In this document: piece after piece, positions 6,378 to 8,434 of the stretch
Layout of the letters: every line of letters begins with the position of its first letter
Position numbering within the stretch: the stretch's first letter is position 1
Assembly (NCBI GenBank): GCA_010027295.1
Contig: RGVM01000090.1
Span: forward strand, 1-8,434
Length of the DNA: 8,434 nt
Reading direction: 5' to 3'
Origin: Chitinophagia bacterium
GTDB taxonomy: Bacteria > Bacteroidota > Bacteroidia > Chitinophagales > Chitinophagaceae
Program-made: the position numbers and the translations under genes
The notes under the pieces: model-generated
The model's input: the letters and a program-made list of their open reading frames with translations, nothing else
Database searches by the model: none
Told to the model about the DNA's origin: nothing

Positions 6378-7945
6378 CGAAGGATCTCTGCAACGGGAAT
6401 GGGAATGAAATACAGGTCGCCGCTGCCCTCGTAGAGCAGTCCGACGGTGTCTTTGTCGATGCGGACCAGCGAGGAGTACCCGTAGCAGAGGCGCTGGTCG
6501 ACCAGGAGCCGGTACGCCTCGGGCCAGGTCTCGCCCAGGTCGACGCTGGCCTGCACGGTCATGTCGACACGGGCCTGGGTGCTGCGGGGATTGCTGAAGA
6601 AGAGCACCTCACGCTGGACGCCGGAGACGTTCACACCGGCGCGGATCAGGCTGGCCATGCAGACGGGCTCCGGTAGGGCGCTCCGCGAGGTCGGGTGCTC
6701 CGACCAGCTTGCTCCCAGGTCGCGGGTGACGGCCACCGCCCTCGATCCCCGGCGGTTGTCGCGCATATTGAGCATGAGGGTGCCCGGGGATGTCTCCACT
6801 ACCTGGCTCTCGGTGGTGTTCGACCTGGGCCCGCGGATGGAGCCCTTCCAGCTGGCGCCGTGGTCGCCGCTGTGGATGAGGGTCGACCAGGGCATCCGGT
6901 TCTCGTCCCAGTACTGCGCGGCGAAGACGAGCCTTCCGTCCTGCATGGCGATGCCGTTGCCGGGGCCCTGGAAGAAGAGGTGCCAGGCGGGGTCCTTCAC
7001 CTGCGGCGTGATGCTGTAGGGGGCCGACCAGCTCAGGCCGTCGTCGTCACTCCAGGCCAGCACGAACTGTCCCGTGGTATCCGGCGAGAGGCCTGGCTTG
7101 GAGCCCGCGATGGATCGGTTGCCCTTGCTCCAGAGCGCCGCCACCCAGACACGCTTCGTGACGGGGTCAAAGAGGATGGCGGGGTCGCCGATGCCGTTGT
7201 TCTCGTGGGGCGCACCCATGTCCATGATCACCTTCATGGGCGACCATGTCCTGCCGCCGTCGGTGCTGCGGCTGAGGCCCACATCCACGTCGCCGGGCAG
7301 GTCGCGGCTGTTGCGGTAGCGGATGTCATACACGGCCAGCAACGTTCCCTTGTCGGTGGACACGATGCCGGGGATGCGGTAGGTATGCACGCCGTCATCG
7401 CCCGCCCTTCGCACGACGGAACCGACGGGATGGGTGCGCAGGGATCCCTCGAAACGGATGACAGAAGCCTTCGAGCCGGGCCGCCGGATCCGGATGGATG
7501 CACAACCGAACCGGATGCGGTCGCCCGCGACACAGCGGGATGAAGGATCGAGGGTGACCCAGAGATGATGGCGTCCGGGCGGCAAAGCCGCTTCGGAGCG
7601 AACCGTCAGGGTACGTCCCCGGACGGTGGCGCTTGCAATGCGGCTGGGACGTATGAAGTCGGCCGTGTCGGTCCGCCAGAGACCCACCTCCGACACCAGG
7701 GCTTGCGAACCGTCACCCAGCGCGCAGGTCAGCGATTCCAGGACGCCGCCCTCATACCCTGCGGGTATGTCCAGTTCGATGTGCTGCACCGAGTTCTGGG
7801 GAAGCCCTATCAGCACCGGCACGGTCATGGCCATGGCCCTGGCGCCGGGCAGGGTTCCTCCGGCCGCCTCCGCGGGCGGACGGGCATGGCATCCGGCGAG
7901 CGTCGCCGCGATGGCTAAGAGGATGGCTTGCACGTAGGTTCTCAT
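6374..7945 (-). CDS. nanH: Exo-alpha-sialidase (neuraminidase, GH33), lipoprotein
   Basis: This 523-residue enzyme releases terminal sialic acid from glycoconjugates. The N-terminus is a lipoprotein signal with lipobox LAGC (Cys19). The residues after Cys (HARPPAE) lack the acidic run typical of Bacteroidota surface-export signals, so a periplasm-facing position is the default inference. Residues about 35-165 match the non-catalytic N-terminal domain of Bacteroides sialidases. The six-bladed propeller begins at YRIP (189-192, Arg190). Five Asp-boxes are readable: 227-234, 299-306, 359-366, 407-414 and 467-474. Catalytic assignments by family pattern are Asp215 (acid/base), Glu379 in TTESQ, Arg395 in NMRDN, Arg459 as third triad Arg, Tyr490 in YGYSSL (nucleophile) and Glu506 in LLYEGS. 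All key residues are present, so it should be active. It starts 25 bp after the MFS stop with no evident Shine-Dalgarno and overlaps the epimerase start by 4 bp. Confidence 0.96.
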   Translation of the reverse strand: MRTYVQAILLAIAATLAGCHARPPAEAAGGTLPGARAMAMTVPVLIGLPQNSVQHIELDIPAGYEGGVLESLTCALGDGSQALVSEVGLWRTDTADFIRPSRIASATVRGRTLTVRSEAALPPGRHHLWVTLDPSSRCVAGDRIRFGCASIRIRRPGSKASVIRFEGSLRTHPVGSVVRRAGDDGVHTYRIPGIVSTDKGTLLAVYDIRYRNSRDLPGDVDVGLSRSTDGGRTWSPMKVIMDMGAPHENNGIGDPAILFDPVTKRVWVAALWSKGNRSIAGSKPGLSPDTTGQFVLAWSDDDGLSWSAPYSITPQVKDPAWHLFFQGPGNGIAMQDGRLVFAAQYWDENRMPWSTLIHSGDHGASWKGSIRGPRSNTTESQVVETSPGTLMLNMRDNRRGSRAVAVTRDLGASWSEHPTSRSALPEPVCMASLIRAGVNVSGVQREVLFFSNPRSTQARVDMTVQASVDLGETWPEAYRLLVDQRLCYGYSSLVRIDKDTVGLLYEGSGDLYFIPIPVAEILR

Positions 7946-7970
7946 GTCGGCGGTTGGAAAGTGTGTGCCA

Positions 7971-8434
7971 TCACATGGCGGGTTCTCGCTTCGGTTTCAG
8001 GAATGCCAGTTGCAGCATCATGGCGATGACGACGACAGCGCCCAGCATGGCGAAGTCGCGGCCGAGGTTGCCGGCGTCGGTGGACTTGCCCAGGAACTGG
8101 GTCACCAGCGCACCGCTGGAGATCCCGCAGGTGTTGAGGAAGCCATAGGCCGTGGCCCGGCTCCGCTCCGGCACGAACTGACAGAGGATGGGCATGTTGT
8201 TGGTATCGAACATCCCGAATCCGAATCCGAAGAGTCCGGCCGCCAGGAGCACCGGCGCCAGGCTCTGGCCGTACCCCATCAGCAGCATGGCCGGAACGGT
8301 GAGCGACAGGCCGATGGCGCTGGTGTAGACACGGCCCCGCAGGTTGCGCTGCACCCATCGGTCGGACAGGGTGCCGCCCACGAGTACGCCGAGCAGCGAG
8401 GAGATGTTGATGGATATCGTCGTCAGGGGACCGG
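7971..8434 (-). CDS. MFS transporter, C-terminal part only, probable sialic acid permease (NanT-like)
   Basis: The frame is open to the right edge of the window, so only the last 153 residues are seen; the TGA is at 7971-7973. A GTG at 8379-8381 is internal, because coding continues upstream of it as ...NISSLLGVL. The segment carries the loop 8-9 copy of the MFS signature (GGTLSDRWVQRNLRGR), then four hydrophobic segments fitting TM9-TM12, a short cytoplasmic tail (KPKREPAM), and a TNNMPILCQFVPERSRATAYG stretch, cut here as TNNMPILCQF then VPERSRATAYG, between TM10 and TM11. That stretch resembles the permeases found in Bacteroides nanLET clusters. Placement 25 bp before a sialidase, in one transcription unit, supports import of free sialic acid across the inner membrane. 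Substrate is inferred from context; other MFS sugar-acid permeases share this pattern. The N-terminal seven or so helices lie outside the window. Confidence 0.88.
   Translation of the reverse strand, partial: GPLTTISINISSLLGVLVGGTLSDRWVQRNLRGRVYTSAIGLSLTVPAMLLMGYGQSLAPVLLAAGLFGFGFGMFDTNNMPILCQFVPERSRATAYGFLNTCGISSGALVTQFLGKSTDAGNLGRDFAMLGAVVVIAMMLQLAFLKPKREPAM

Noticed and set aside
6695..7543. Long + strand open frame (282 codons) opposite the sialidase
   Set aside because: It is antisense to the propeller domain, whose Asp-boxes and catalytic residues are all intact; no independent coding evidence.
8379..8381. GTG as start of a short 136-residue membrane protein
   Set aside because: The frame continues upstream to the window edge with MFS-like helix sequence, and the GTG falls immediately before the loop 8-9 MFS signature, so it is an internal codon.

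Overview
The window looks like a piece of a Bacteroidota chromosome, most likely a GC-rich, host-associated member of the Bacteroidales. The grounds are family resemblance and context. The sialidase has the layout of the Bacteroides enzymes, with a lipoprotein signal, an N-terminal non-catalytic domain and a BNR propeller. The epimerase is of the renin-binding-protein (AGE) type used by Bacteroides for ManNAc. There is a DUF2147 protein, and most starts lack a convincing Shine-Dalgarno sequence. Genus and habitat are inference; no rRNA or other marker gene is present.

Layout. Bases 1-1314 (+ strand) hold most of a FAD-dependent amine-oxidase / UDP-galactopyranose-mutase-like oxidoreductase whose N-terminal nucleotide-binding part lies left of the window. 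It converges on a LacI-family regulator (1404-2408, - strand), and a 12-13 bp inverted repeat fills the junction. Everything from 1404 to the right edge is on the - strand. Read in the direction of transcription (right to left) the order is: the C-terminal part of an MFS transporter (cut by the window edge), a lipoprotein exo-alpha-sialidase, an N-acylglucosamine 2-epimerase, a secreted sialate O-acetylesterase-type SGNH esterase, a small exported DUF2147 protein, and the LacI regulator.

How the genes work together. The transporter, sialidase, epimerase and esterase form a sialic-acid scavenging module. The esterase would remove O-acetyl groups that block sialidases. The sialidase would release free sialic acid outside the cytoplasm, the MFS permease would import it, and the epimerase would convert ManNAc (from a lyase not in this window) to GlcNAc. 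Spacing is tight: 25 bp, then a 4-bp ATGA overlap, then 62 bp, which supports one operon running in from the right. The 77-bp gap before DUF2147, the possible terminator after it and the 167-bp gap before lacI suggest that the last two genes may be separate units. No lyase, GlcNAc kinase or TonB-dependent SusC/D (NanO/NanU-like) pair lies in the window.

I see no RNA gene, insertion sequence, CRISPR array or phage gene, and no stretch over 300 bp without a gene. The module is a recognisable one. The parts worth a second look are its linkage to a LacI regulator and a DUF2147 protein, the esterase with an inserted beta-sandwich domain, and the higher GC of the sialic-acid genes compared with the left side.
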